64,000 bases of DNA from Plumapathes pennacea (taxonomy: Eukaryota; Cnidaria; Anthozoa; Antipatharia; Myriopathidae): assembly GCA_964036295.1 (NCBI GenBank), contig OZ038463.1:2356001-2420000 (forward strand), given 5' to 3'. The notes beneath the pieces were generated by a model. The model was not told the origin of the DNA. It saw nothing but the letters and a program-made list of their open reading frames with translations, and made no database searches. Shown here in pieces: positions 11,101 through 21,840 of this stretch. The translations under genes and the position numbers were made by a program. The number at the start of each line of letters is the position of its first letter. Position 1 is the stretch's first letter.

Positions 11101-14100
11101 TAAGTCATCGTCGCTGCTGTCATCTGAAATGGTGTCATTACTTAGTGACGCACAGCTCTTCCGCCTGACCAACTGGTGCATCTTTTTGTGTTCCTCACAG
11201 ACAGTATACGTCCGTCCAGCCAACTGGTAGATTCGTTCTTGGCGGATACCACTGAGCAAAATCCTGCACCGACCGCTGACCATCTGTTTTAGCTGATGAC
11301 GTAACAAAGTGAGCTCCCCCTTGATGAGTTGCTGCTGCATCTTTGATTTATCGCAATCGTTGCAGTTGAGTTCTTCTTGGCAGAAGTTCCAGTGGTCATC
11401 AATGTGCGCCTGGAGCTTGTCCACAACATCGAGCAGATGGTTCACCATTTTTTGGTTTTCTTTCCGGTCGCTCATCTTTCTAAGATTCTTCTTCCTCTGC
11501 CGCAATGCCTTTGCATCGATCACCTAAAAAAACAAACAAAGTTGAATCAAAAGAGCATTTTTACTGAGACAGTTTCTCTTTTATATTTTCTTCCCAGTTT
11601 TAAACTTCCAAACTCCGGGTGCGGCTTATGCACAAGTTTAATAGTAGGACAGTAATATGATCACAGGGAAGCTAGCCACATATGTACAACTGTCAAGTGT
11701 TGAGAACAAGTGAGGAAACCGGAACTCTACTTTATAATACCTTTAAACAAACAGGTGGAACGCCAATTGGATACAAGGCTGTTATCCAGATTTCCCCCAA
11801 ACCGCAAAGTCATTCCCATCATTGCGATGGGTGTACATTGAACCAGACACTTGACAAGCACAGCATAGGACTAAACAAACTTTCTCACTTTAAAGTCCTA
11901 TTAGAGGTATAAAAAGTTGTGGTCTGACTTGTAAAATACATGTGTAAATGTTTATAAAATTGGTCTCTGGTCAACACACAACAGTTGTGTGTGTGTGTGT
12001 GTGTGAATAGAATTACTATTCCCACTGAAACCATCACTCACTTTTCTCAAAGCAAAAGCATGGTGACTATCCTCCAAAGGTTTGACAATATATTTCCTTC
12101 CTGTGCTCTTTGACTGCCACAAGTGAATCTGTAACCAGGCAAAATCGAATGTAAGAAGTTAATAACAGCAGATTTTGTGAAGATCAATCATTTATTATAC
12201 AGGAAAAGATCACCAGTTGCGAGATCACTACCATGTATTTAATCCCCATGCTTTTTTTTATTCTTGGACCAGTTAGTGTATGCTTTATTAACTAATTGAA
12301 TTAGCATATATGGTATATATGTTTTTGTTTATGCATTGGTAGTAAAAAGAATTAAATAATACATAAATACACCATGGAATAAAAGTATTACAGTCTCACA
12401 ATTATCACACATACAGTTAAGTAATTCTCACATGTGCAAGCATTATAATGAATAGGTCTTTAAAATCAATTCAACCTACAATACTGCAGAACTGCATCAG
12501 CATAAGCCACATTAAATTGTAGAATAATTATGAAATTCCACGGGCCACCTACTGTACTCAAGGTAAACCTTGGGTCTATATGTAAATAAGAACTTGCTTG
12601 TAAACTCACCATGCCCATATTTTCACATGTGATGCACTTTTCACATCTAAAATCTCTGTATGTTTGCTTTACATTATGCAAAATAGAATCCTTGCGCAGT
12701 GCTGAGCAATCAGATTGTAGCATAGCAGAAAGAGTTGGCTCAAGTTCAGCAAGTTTTTCTGTTGCATCATAACAGTCCATTTGGACAAGAGTTTCACACA
12801 ATTTCTCCACAGTAGCATTGCTTCCTTCCTCATGATGCCATTTCATAAGCATTTGAAAAGCTTTCTCTTTGGCACCAGTGAAGTCTTTGTCAATGTTCTG
12901 AAGCAAGAAGCACCTCTTAAACAAACACTGACCAACTTCTTTCCACATGGGACCCAACTCTTCTGAGATTATCAGGAAAAGAGCCTCCAAGTTTGTTTTT
13001 GACATGCTTACTACTGTAGGGGTGCTTGTCTCTGGAGTGACACATGCATCTGTGCAAGGAAATGAAACACACAGTACAGAACTTGTAATATATAATTACT
13101 TTGTAATACTGGTATATATTTGTCTAACAATCTGCAATTTGCCATCATGTCCACTTCCACACTGTCTCCATAATGATCGACAGACAATCTCTAAATAAAA
13201 ATAAACATGTGCAGAGAAGTGGCTGATCTTGTCTTCTTTTTTAAAGCAATTCATGGCCTAGTCGAAGTCCCCACTGATCTGATTTCCTGGTCTAATACTG
13301 GTCGCCAACTACGCAGTACTGATAATTTAAAACTAGTAGTTCCCTTTGCTCACACCTATGTATTCAAACACCCCTACTTTGTACGCATTACCAGGCTCTG
13401 GAATTCTTTGCCATATTATATACATTCTGCCATCATTCTCTGTGTTTAAGAGGCAACTTACCCAATATTACTTTGATCACTTTTCCACTGCTTTCTTTAG
13501 AATTAGCTATGCCAGTCTTACATCCACCTTAGAGTTACCTTAATTTGCCATTAAATTATAGTAATGTATTCTTAGTATATATTATATTAGCAAATGGTTT
13601 TTATATTTAATATTTATTATTAGTTTTATAAAGCTAGTTTTATTGGATTTGTTATAGATTTTTATAGGTTTAGTATTATATTAATTCTTTAAAATAATAT
13701 GCATTAACATTCAGCTCAAGTTTTACTATTGATTTAGGGTGACCAATCTTGAAGGAATTTTTGTATTCCATTATTGGTATTTCCCTGATACATTCAATCC
13801 AGCTGTATTGTGTCATGTATTAGAATGTAATAAATCAAATCATTAAATCATAAATCAATATTACCATTTAATGCTCATTAAATAAATTATTAATAGTTAT
13901 CAATTAATAAATAAATTATTATATATTATAAATAATCATTATTTAATCATTATTTAACTGTACAACATACCTGGTGTCAAAGTAGTCTTCATAAGAACTG
14001 CACTGTCACAGATTTTATTTCTCAGCAATACATCAACTACAGAGGCATCATTTCCGGACAGGGGCTTCCTTGAACGACCCATGGACAGGTGCGAACCAAC

Positions 14101-17100
14101 AAAACTGACACCAATGGAAGAATCTGTTGATAACATAGAAAAAGACCACACAAGGATAATTTGGCATGAGATAACTTAGTATGGGATTATTAATGCTTAA
14201 TTTATTTAAAAGGGTTCTTCATAGAAATTTCAAAGTTTGTTCAGGTAGAGTTTCAAATTTTGGCTCCTCTATACATGTGCAGGTCTGATGACATGGCCCA
14301 AATTTCACCAAATGAGCTTTAATTTATGCCTGGGGGGGGGGGGGGGGGGGGGAGAGACTTCTACATAAAAAAGGAAGGTGATTCTCATTGCACCTCTTAG
14401 GGGTCAAAATCACAAGTTTTGGTAATCCTTAGGGTTGCTCACATCAAATGCTGACATTTTTATGTGACGTGGTACAGTTTAGGGGCCAGTTGTCAGTCAA
14501 ATAAACTTTTTTGTTTGAACACAGCAAGACCTATTAAAATGCTACATGATATTATCTTTAAAGCAATTAAAGGCAACAAAACATTAAATTCTTGGAATCC
14601 TTTTATTGGTATCTTTTAGGATCAGTCAAAGTAAGCTCGAGCCATGCCCGTTTTAGTACCTTTTAGGAGTCAAAACAAAAATTCCCAACGAGCACCGCTG
14701 TCGTTTAAATGTGGGAGTCGACCCTCCTAGGATTTATGGTAGTCAAGAACTAAAAAAGTATTGAAAATATGTAGATTGGAATGCAAAATTTAAGGTCCAT
14801 ACCTGCTAGCATGTACATTTTGACAGCACTCAAAAGATCTGACTAAGATTTGCGTGACCTTCCTAGCACTCACATATATTTCTGAATTTTGAAGTGTCAC
14901 AAATATTGTGCTATGGACCTGATGAAGCTTGCATCTCTAAATATTTTTCAATGGCTGTGACGTCATTGATCTAGTTACCTGGTTACGTTCACACCACGTG
15001 ATTTGTGTGTGCCATGCTGTTAAAAAAAGTGAAGACTCGATTAAATCAGACCTACGTGTCGTTGCTAATAAGTCTCTTGTTGCTCATTGAACTCGGCCAG
15101 TGGTCCAAACGATACATGGTGTCAGCAGTGGCTTTCGCAGTATCATAACCGTGTTCCAGTAGAGGATAACCACGACTGTCTCGAGAAGACAACGAACTAT
15201 CGCGCCGCCATTTTGGAACCACAACAATGGCAGACAAAGAACAACCTGGTGTGGTAAACACACTGCCCCTGGCCTTTACAGCTAACGTGCCGCTTCCCAA
15301 GAACTTCGATACCAAAGGAAACCTAGCTGCCAACTGGAAAAAGTGGTTGCAGGTCTGAAAAGCATACGAACTCGTTACAGGTTTGGAGAAACACTCCTCA
15401 GCAATGCGAGTTGCTGCGTTTGTCACGTGTATCGGCCCTGATGCTCTGGAGATACACGTAGGACTTCCGTTTGCATCAGAAGGGGAGAAACAGGACATCG
15501 ACAAAGTTCTTGAATTGTGGCAGAATTATTGCATTGGGAAAACAAATGTCATTTATGAAAGATACAAGTTTAACAACCGCTCCCAAGAACAGGACGAGTC
15601 GATCGATGCTTATGCAACAGTCCTTCGAACCCTCGTTGAGACTTGTGAGTTTGGTGCCCTGAAGGACGACCTCATCAGTGATCGGTTGGTTTGTGGTATT
15701 GTGAACAATAGTGTGAGGAAAAAACTCCTCCAGGAACCGAAGCTAACATTGGATAAGTGTCTTGATAGCTGCCGAGCAGCAGAAGCAACCAAGGTCCAGA
15801 TCCAAGCCATGTCAAGTCAAAACAGCCTCGTCAAGGAGCCAAGCCAGGTCAATTTTGTCAACCCAATGCATGGGAAGACTAACTTCATCAATGATTGCAA
15901 GTACTGCGGTAGGTCTCATGAAAGAAAGAAAGAAATGTGCCCTGCTTATGGCCGAGTGTGTAACAAATGCAAGAAACGGAATCATCTAGCAGCCAAATGT
16001 CAAAGTCAGGGAGACAAAAGTACATCCAAGAGACCAGGATTTCAGAAGAAAGTACATACCCTAGAACCTAGCATTTCATCAGAGGAGGAGGAACTACTAG
16101 GTATGATGGCTGTGACATTCTCCTCTGAGGAGGTCAATGCAACTGAAAGGAACACTGTGAGTGACTCTCCATATCCAAACAGGATTTTTGCAGCCATGGA
16201 GATAGATGGAAAGATGGTGAAAATGCAAGTTGACTCTGGAGCATCATGTAATGTTCTTCCCAAGAGATATCTCCCAGAGGATACAGAGATACGGAAGACA
16301 GACAAGCAACTCACAACATACAACAAAGAGAAGATGTCAGCAGCTGGAACAGCTAGAGTCAGCATGCGTAACCCTAAAACACGCAAGAAATATAATGCAG
16401 AGTTTGTTCTGGTCGATGGCAACTACATGCCCATAATAGGAGCTTCTGCAGCGCAGCAGATGGGCCTCCTGGTAGTCCAGCACGACAATATCCTTCATGT
16501 ATACAGTAGTGAAGTTCCCGCTATTCCAAGGAACAAGATGCTCACAAAGGAGCAGACATTGATGAATTACGCAGACATTTTCCAAGGGTTAGGAAAAATG
16601 GAAGGCAAACTACACTTGGAAGTGGACAAATCAGTCCCACCAGTAGTCATGGCCCCTCGCAGAGTACCCCTAGCGCTGAAAGGGAAATTTAAGGAAGAGA
16701 TTGACCGCCTTATAGGCGCTGGCGTTTTGGAGAAAGTAGATGAGCCTACCAGCTGGGTCTCAAGCGCAGTTGTTGCGTCCAAATCTAATGGGAAAGTCAG
16801 AGTTTGTATAGACCCACGACCCCTCAATGAAGCCCTGAAGCGAAGTCACTACCCGTTGCCAGTGATCGAAGATATACTTCCAGAGCTAGAGAGTGCAAAG
16901 GTGTTCACCAGAGCAGATTTAAAGGTTGGATTTCTTCAGATTGAGTTGGATGAGGAATCAAGCTCCCTCACCACCTTCCAAACACCATGGGGCCACCATC
17001 ACTGGCTCAGAATGCCCTATGGGATCAGCCCAGCTCCTGAGTGTTTCCAAAGGAAACTTGACGAGAATTTACAAGGACTGCCAGGTGTCTACAGGATAGC

Positions 17101-20100
17101 AGATGATTTGCTGATCACTGGCAAGGGGAATACAAAGGAAGAGGCAGACAGAGACCATGATGCCAACCTTGTGGGATTACTCCAGAGATGCAGAGAGAAG
17201 AACATCAAACTAAACAAGGACAAGTTTGACTTCAAGAGTGAGCAAGTGCCATTCATTGGACATTTGTTGAGCAAGGATGGAGTTAAACCAGACCCCAAGA
17301 AAGTTGAGGCCATAGTGAACATGGAGACTCCCACTGATGTTCAGGGAGTGCAGCGGCTCATCGGTATGGCAAAATACCTCTCCAAGTTCCTCCCGAACCT
17401 GTCGGAGATATGCCAGCCCCTGCGGAAGTTGACACACAAGGATGCAGAATGGGAATGGAACTCAGAGCAAGAAGACGCCTTCAAAGCCCTCAAAGTGGCT
17501 GTTACACAAGTCCCTGTTCTCAAGTACTTCAGCCCAGAAGCTCAAACTGAAGGACAAGGGGATGCATCACAAAGCGGGCTAGGATTCGCCCTGCTGCAAA
17601 ATGGTCAGCCGGTCACCTATGCAAGCCGTGCTCTCACCCCAACAGAGCAGCGCTACTCGCAGATAGAAAAGGAGCTGCTGGCTCAGGTTTTTGGTCTGGA
17701 ACACAACCACCACTACACGTACGGAAGGCAAGTGATATTATGGACTGACCATAAGCCCCTCGTAACAATCTACAGGAAGCCGCTAGCTTCGGCACCAAAG
17801 CGCCTACAAAGGCTCTTGTTGCGACTCCAGCAGTATGATGTTGATCTGAGGTACAAACCTGGGCCTCAAATGTACCTAGCGGACACTCTCTCACGGGCTT
17901 CACTGAAGAATATTAGCCGATCCAGAACCGAAGAGGAAACTGAGTCCATTCATGGAGTTGACTTCCTCCCCATTGCAGACCCCCAGTTGAAGGAAATCCA
18001 AACAGAAACAGCCAAAGATACCACCCTGCAGGAGTTAAAGAAAACCATCATCAGTGGATGGCCAGCAAGGAAGGAGGATGTGTGTACTGCACTCCAGCCA
18101 TACTTCTCCATAAGGGACGGGCTATCAGCGCAAGATGGATTAGTATTCAAAGGGGAGAGATGTGTCATCCCAGTAACCCTACGCCAAAAAATGAGGCAGA
18201 AGTTGCATGGATCCCACACTGGAATCCAAAGCTGTCTACGACGAGCCAGAGAGGCAGTGTACTGGCCTGGGATGAACGCAGACCTTACCGACTACATCGC
18301 ACAACGTGACATCTGCTCAACCTATCAGAGGAACCAGCCAAAGGAACCCCTTATCTGCCATGAGATAGCTGATCGACCATGGCAAAAGGTTGGAGCAGAT
18401 GTGTTCACGCTAGACAATAAGGACTACCTTTGTGTGGTAGACTATTACTCTAGTTACTTTGAGGTGGACAAACTGGAGAGCAAGACTGCAGAAGGAATCA
18501 CCAAGAAGCTCAGGAAGCAGTTCTCAGTTCACAGGATTCCCAACCAAATAATCAGTGACAACATGCCCTTTAATTCCCAAGAATTCAGAGAGTTTGCAAC
18601 CAGTTTTGAATTTGAAGTTGTCACAAGCTCCCCTGGCTATCCCCAGAGCAATGGCAAGGTGGAAAACGCCATAAAGACTGCCAAGAACATCATGAAGAAG
18701 GCCAAGCAATGGTACCGATGTCTACTTATCACTCCTGGACTGGCGGAATACCCCCTCAGAAGGGCTATCTAGCTCACCGGCACAAAGAATGTTTGGCCGT
18801 AGAACACGGACACTACTGCCAACTATGCACAACCTGTTGAAACCAAAGGTGCAGGAAGATGTGAAAGAGAAACTCCTTGAGCGGAAAAAAGTACAAACCA
18901 AGTACTACAACAAAGGCTCGAAGGAACTACTGTCCCTTCACTCAGGAGAAGTCGTACGAGTAGCCCCCAAGCCAGGTGACAGAGAGCACAAGTGGCAGAA
19001 GGCCTGAGTTGAGCATCAGGTGGATGTTCATTCATATGAAGTCAGAACAGAGGATGGGAGACTATATAGGAGGAACCGTCGACACTTGCGACAATCTCGG
19101 GAGCATTCGGTCAGACTCTCAACCTACCAGCAACCCTACCTTCGCAGAACCAGTCAAGTGTAACACCTATAGCTCAGTCAGCCAAGCCCAAGCCTATGGA
19201 TGCCCCAACTGAGACTCCAACCACTGACCAAGCCAGTTTGGAAGTCCCCACACCAACTGATGATGCAAGTGACCCTATTTCCAGCCCTGTTGTGGAGCCC
19301 TCACTACCAACGACTAGGAATGGACAAGTATCGAGACCTCCCAAGTTCTTAAACGATTTTGTTACGGATAAGTGAACAATCCCAGAAAACAATTTATTGA
19401 CCTTCACTTTAATCGTTGTGTTAGCCGCTGTCTTAGTACAGACCAGTGACACTGGACGCTTCAGTTGTTGTTTAGTTATGTTTATTTCCTCCAGTACTAA
19501 TCCTATTCATTAAAAGGAGGAAAGGTGTGATGTCATTGATCTAGTTACCTGGTTACGTTCACACCACGTGATTTGTGTGTGCCATGCTGTTAAAAAAGTG
19601 AAGACTCGATTAAATCAGACCTACGTGTCGTTGCTAATAAGTCTCTTGTTGCTCATTGAACTCGGCCAGTGGTCCAAACGATACAATGGCACTCTTTCAT
19701 TTCTAGCACTGATCTAATGAAGTTTCAGTGTGTGAAAGATTACTGAATAAATCTCTAATCCAGGCTAAATTGACAAATATTTGCAGTGTAGTATAATACA
19801 GGGACAAGAAAAACCTTTTTAAAGTGCTCAATTATTTAAAATATGGCCAAGGATCGGGTTTATCAAGGAATTATTCATAGAGACCGTAATCTGATTATCA
19901 TGATTATAACGGATTATATAGTGTTAACTGTGGTCGATTATTGATTCACTACTCGAATTTCTGATAATTAACCAAGTTACAAGAAAAACAGGAAGTCATA
20001 ATAAAGAAGCCAAACGGCTCAACAACCATACGCCGATAGCGATCGATGGCATGAAGATAATAATTTTATGCAAATAATTATCTGCCAACTTGCACATTCC

Positions 20101-20621
20101 GGAACATCAATGCTAACTTACTTACACTACTTCAAATTTGAGAACAGTCAAACCTGTAATTGATAGGCTTTCGCTTGTTCAGCTTAATAAAAGCAACGTT
20201 ACAACTTCTGTGTCCTAAATATTTCCTCGCGTGGCCGGTGTGTGGTGGGCGTGCGGATATTTGAAGTGGTCGCCGCGAGTATGACCTGCAGTTCGCGATA
20301 ATTTATTGTCCGTAAAGCGTAAAAGAAGCAGTCACGAGTAATACGGAAAATTATGTGAACATACATGTACTGATTTCACAAGAAAAGGATTCTGGCGATT
20401 ATCTGGCGCGCCTTTACAGTATTGGATTCATGCGTACAGTATTAAATAAACTACGTCTATCAATCCATGTTTTGATTTCGGCGACATGTTATTGTGATCA
20501 TGCTTTGATTTCACCTTTGCTTACAGCACAAAAAAGCTCTAGATCTGCAGTGCAGTCACTTACCGTAAACACTTGGGAAGGAAAACTTCCGCTGCGGCCC
20601 TTCAACCACCGGGGAGGCCAT
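8148..20621 (-). CDS. Death-domain protein with coiled-coil C-terminal half
   Basis: Eight exons in transcription order: 20621-20564, 14123-13971, 13049-12610, 12128-12042, 11523-11086, 10898-10806, 9210-9079 and 8507-8148. All junctions are GT/AG and in phase, giving 586 residues. The start is MASPVVEGPQRKF. A death domain lies at about residues 95-170: LGPMWKEVGQCLF, a DKDFTGAKEKAFQML helix, then MKWHHEEG and ATVEKLCETL, the conserved W and LxxAL-like pattern of the fold. A Cys-rich CEKCITCEN segment follows. Exon 5 encodes a charged helical region (KALRQRKKNLRKMSDRKENQ) and an acidic Ser/Asp patch. The C-terminal exons are low in complexity. Death domains act as homotypic adaptors in apoptosis and innate immunity, so a cytoplasmic adaptor role is plausible, but I do not recognise the whole protein. 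Exon 1 is separated from exon 2 by 6.4 kb, mostly retrotransposon. Confidence 0.78.
8825..8940 (-). repeat. tRNA-derived SINE fragment
   Basis: Read on the minus strand, GTCCTGGTAGCACAGTCAGC resembles an A box, and CCAGGTTCAATCC about 60 bases later resembles a B box. Acceptor-stem pairing is poor, so this is a SINE relic rather than a functional tRNA. It lies in intron 7 of the death-domain gene. Confidence 0.45.
9291..9943. mobile_element. Long-inverted-repeat (foldback) element
   Basis: Arms of about 200 bp at 9291-9495 and 9740-9943 are near-perfect inverted copies. They run from TTCTTTTAAGAGTTAAAGATGG inward through a TATATAAA-rich stretch to GTAATCGCATGATTTCGAGT. The loop holds a second, shorter palindrome that shares the inner end of the left arm (about 9466-9626) and a segment duplicated at 9961. 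There is no coding capacity. It lies in intron 6 of the death-domain gene. Confidence 0.85.
9636..9730. repeat. 95 bp repeat, copy 1 (inside the foldback element)
   Basis: Starts TATGCATACATAGAGGATAT and ends GAGCGCTTCGCGAG. It is nearly identical to 9961-10054. Confidence 0.85.
9961..10127. mobile_element. Palindromic MITE, copy 2 of the 95 bp repeat plus its inverted half
   Basis: The direct copy (9961-10054) continues into its own inverted complement (GTAAAATATTGTTTTTACCACGAG...CATATCTTC). This forms a hairpin element centred on GAGCGCTTCGCGAGTGAG. Copy 1 lacks the inverted half, so copy 2 is the more complete. Confidence 0.75.
10197..10218. repeat. Perfect 22 bp palindrome
   Basis: ATATCCTCACT is followed directly by its reverse complement with no spacer. 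It sits at the left edge of a further imperfect inverted repeat (GTATCATAAAAC at about 10275 against GTTTTATGATAC at about 10312). Confidence 0.9.
10560..10640. repeat. Short tandem repeat, ATTTCNCATTTCTGCACTGTTA unit
   Basis: Three diverged units of about 26 bp, each carrying TTTCTGCACTGTTAATTTC or a close variant, in intron 6 of the death-domain gene. Confidence 0.6.
11008..11042. repeat. Poly-C tract
   Basis: About 24 C, one T and six more C, just downstream (in transcription) of exon 5 of the death-domain gene. Confidence 0.95.
13207..13855 (+). pseudogene. 3' end of a LINE (non-LTR retrotransposon), decayed
   Basis: A short open frame encodes the C-terminal end typical of LINE reverse-transcriptase proteins: VADLVFFFKAIHGLV, then RQLRSTDNLKLVVPFA, then RITRLWNSLPYYI. 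The RLWNSLP motif is characteristic of the CR1/L2/Jockey-type ORF2 tail. The frame breaks at about 13445 and continues in another frame as VFKRQLTQYYFDHF to about 13543. An AT-rich 3' region follows to about 13855. The element is 5'-truncated, as usual for LINE copies, and lies antisense in intron 2 of the death-domain gene. Confidence 0.8.
14332..14353. repeat. Poly-G tract
   Basis: About 20 consecutive G within intron 1 of the death-domain gene. Confidence 0.95.
14956..15116 (+). repeat. 5' LTR
   Basis: 161 bp, from TGTGACGTCATTG to CCAAACGATACA. It differs from the 3' LTR at two sites: one C/T change at a CpG near the start, and a run of seven rather than six A. Confidence 0.95.
15227..19192 (+). 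pseudogene. gag-pol of the Ty3/gypsy element, interrupted
   Basis: The gag frame opens at 15227 and meets an in-frame TGA at 15356. The same frame then stays open from 15383 to 18772 (1129 codons). Domain order in that stretch, with residue positions counted from 15383: gag with a CCHC knuckle (C193, C196, H201, C206), aspartic protease (DSGAS near 282), reverse transcriptase (ADLKVGF, FQTPWG, and IADD in place of the common Y[IV]DD), RNase H (DASQSGLGFAL, TDHKPL) and integrase (GADVF, SDNMP, GKVENA). A frame change near 18707-18733 moves the last part of integrase into another frame, seen from 18789 to 19004. That frame has a further TGA at 19005 and stays open after it to about 19162. The order PR-RT-RH-IN identifies Ty3/gypsy. 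At least three lesions make this copy defective. Confidence 0.9.
19512..19525 (+). other. Polypurine tract of the LTR element
   Basis: AAAAGGAGGAAAGG immediately precedes the 3' LTR, as expected for the plus-strand primer site. Confidence 0.85.
19526..19685 (+). repeat. 3' LTR
   Basis: 160 bp, followed directly by the second copy of the ATGGC target duplication. Confidence 0.95.
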
Positions 20622-21793
20622 TATGGCAGTCGATATCTTTCCCTTTCAAACGGCCGCTAGCCGCTCTAGCTTCCACTTCTTGAATAAAACATCACTTCCT
20701 CTGGAGTGAAGGACAGATAATGGCAAGTGAAGATAAAACTAATCAGCTAACTTTCCACAGCACAACACTATTACGCCGACTAAAGGTTGGACCGCGCATT
20801 GCGCGAAAACTTGCATCATGGTCCAAAATAGAAACATCGTGTTTGTCAGAGGGGAGGGGAGGCTGGCCATTCAGATTCGACCGGCCAAGGCGGTTCTTTT
20901 TACATGTTTCATGCTGCTCTCAAAACAGGCGTGTGACGTCATGCGGCCTGCACGCAAGAGTTAGATTTCAAAAAATAAAAGAATAAAGACATAAATTATA
21001 TAAAAAATTCCGAATCTTATACACTTTTTTTAGTGCATATAAATTGACAAATTCACGGCAACACTCTCTACTACGCTTATAATAACGAGAACAGACTGAC
21101 TAGTTCCTCATGTCCCAATGGCGAGACTCCGTCACGCTTGATTGTTCATCCCCGGGCTAAAAAACAAGACGTCACAGCCAAGCATTCCATGACGTGCACA
21201 AGACAAAGGCTGTAGGTCTAATGTTTTTTTTTTTTTTTTTTTTTTTTTGACCTTCGTAAAAGGACACAGGATGATATAGTACGTAAGCTGTTCCCGAATA
21301 CGCGATGGACCTAAAGTTTTGGAGTATAATCTGACGCGTTCCAAAATAACTGATTACTCATCCTGCTTGATCTCACGAGACATAACACGAAATTCGATAT
21401 TTAATGAGGAGTGATGTAATTTTTTGTGTCATAACGCACATCCGCAAAATGTCGCTTGGACGAACAACACTAAGCAATGAAACATTGGCCTTCCTGGTGT
21501 ACTCCTGTACTGGTGCGAGTGCGTCTTGTCGGCCCGACGCTCTTGACTGATTCTTGCCGTCCGTTGTTTTTTTTTTTTTTTTTTTTTTTTTAACTTCCGG
21601 CATTTCAAGCATTTTTTTCCGAGTTACATCAGCGAAAAGATAAATCAATAAATAAACAAAACAGTCACAAACAAAAAATATGTCAGCTCAGATTCGTGAC
21701 TACAGGTTCTCCAAGAATAGGATGTAAAACTTAAACCCGACTGATTCCCAAACCTGGCTTACTGAGTGGGTCAATGGCCTGTGAGGTGAAAAC

Positions 21794-21840
<47 letters not shown>

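Larger units (their letters stand above)
14956..19685 (+). mobile_element. Ty3/gypsy LTR retrotransposon, structurally complete
   Basis: Two near-identical LTRs (14956-15116 and 19526-19685), each beginning TG and ending CA, flank a gag-pol region. The 5-bp target-site duplication ATGGC is present at 14951-14955 and 19686-19690. A primer-binding site starts directly after the 5' LTR (TGGTGTCAGCAGTGG, 15117), resembling the complement of a tRNA-Leu 3' end. A purine tract (19512-19525) abuts the 3' LTR. The element sits antisense in intron 1 of the death-domain gene. Nonsense and frameshift changes in the coding region make this copy non-autonomous. Confidence 0.95.

Noticed and set aside
15052..15504. 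Minus-strand 150-codon frame
   Set aside because: Antisense to the LTR and gag start of the retrotransposon.
20720..20986. Plus-strand 88-codon frame near the death-domain gene promoter
   Set aside because: No recognisable motif and no splice partner; it lies in the probable promoter region of a minus-strand gene.
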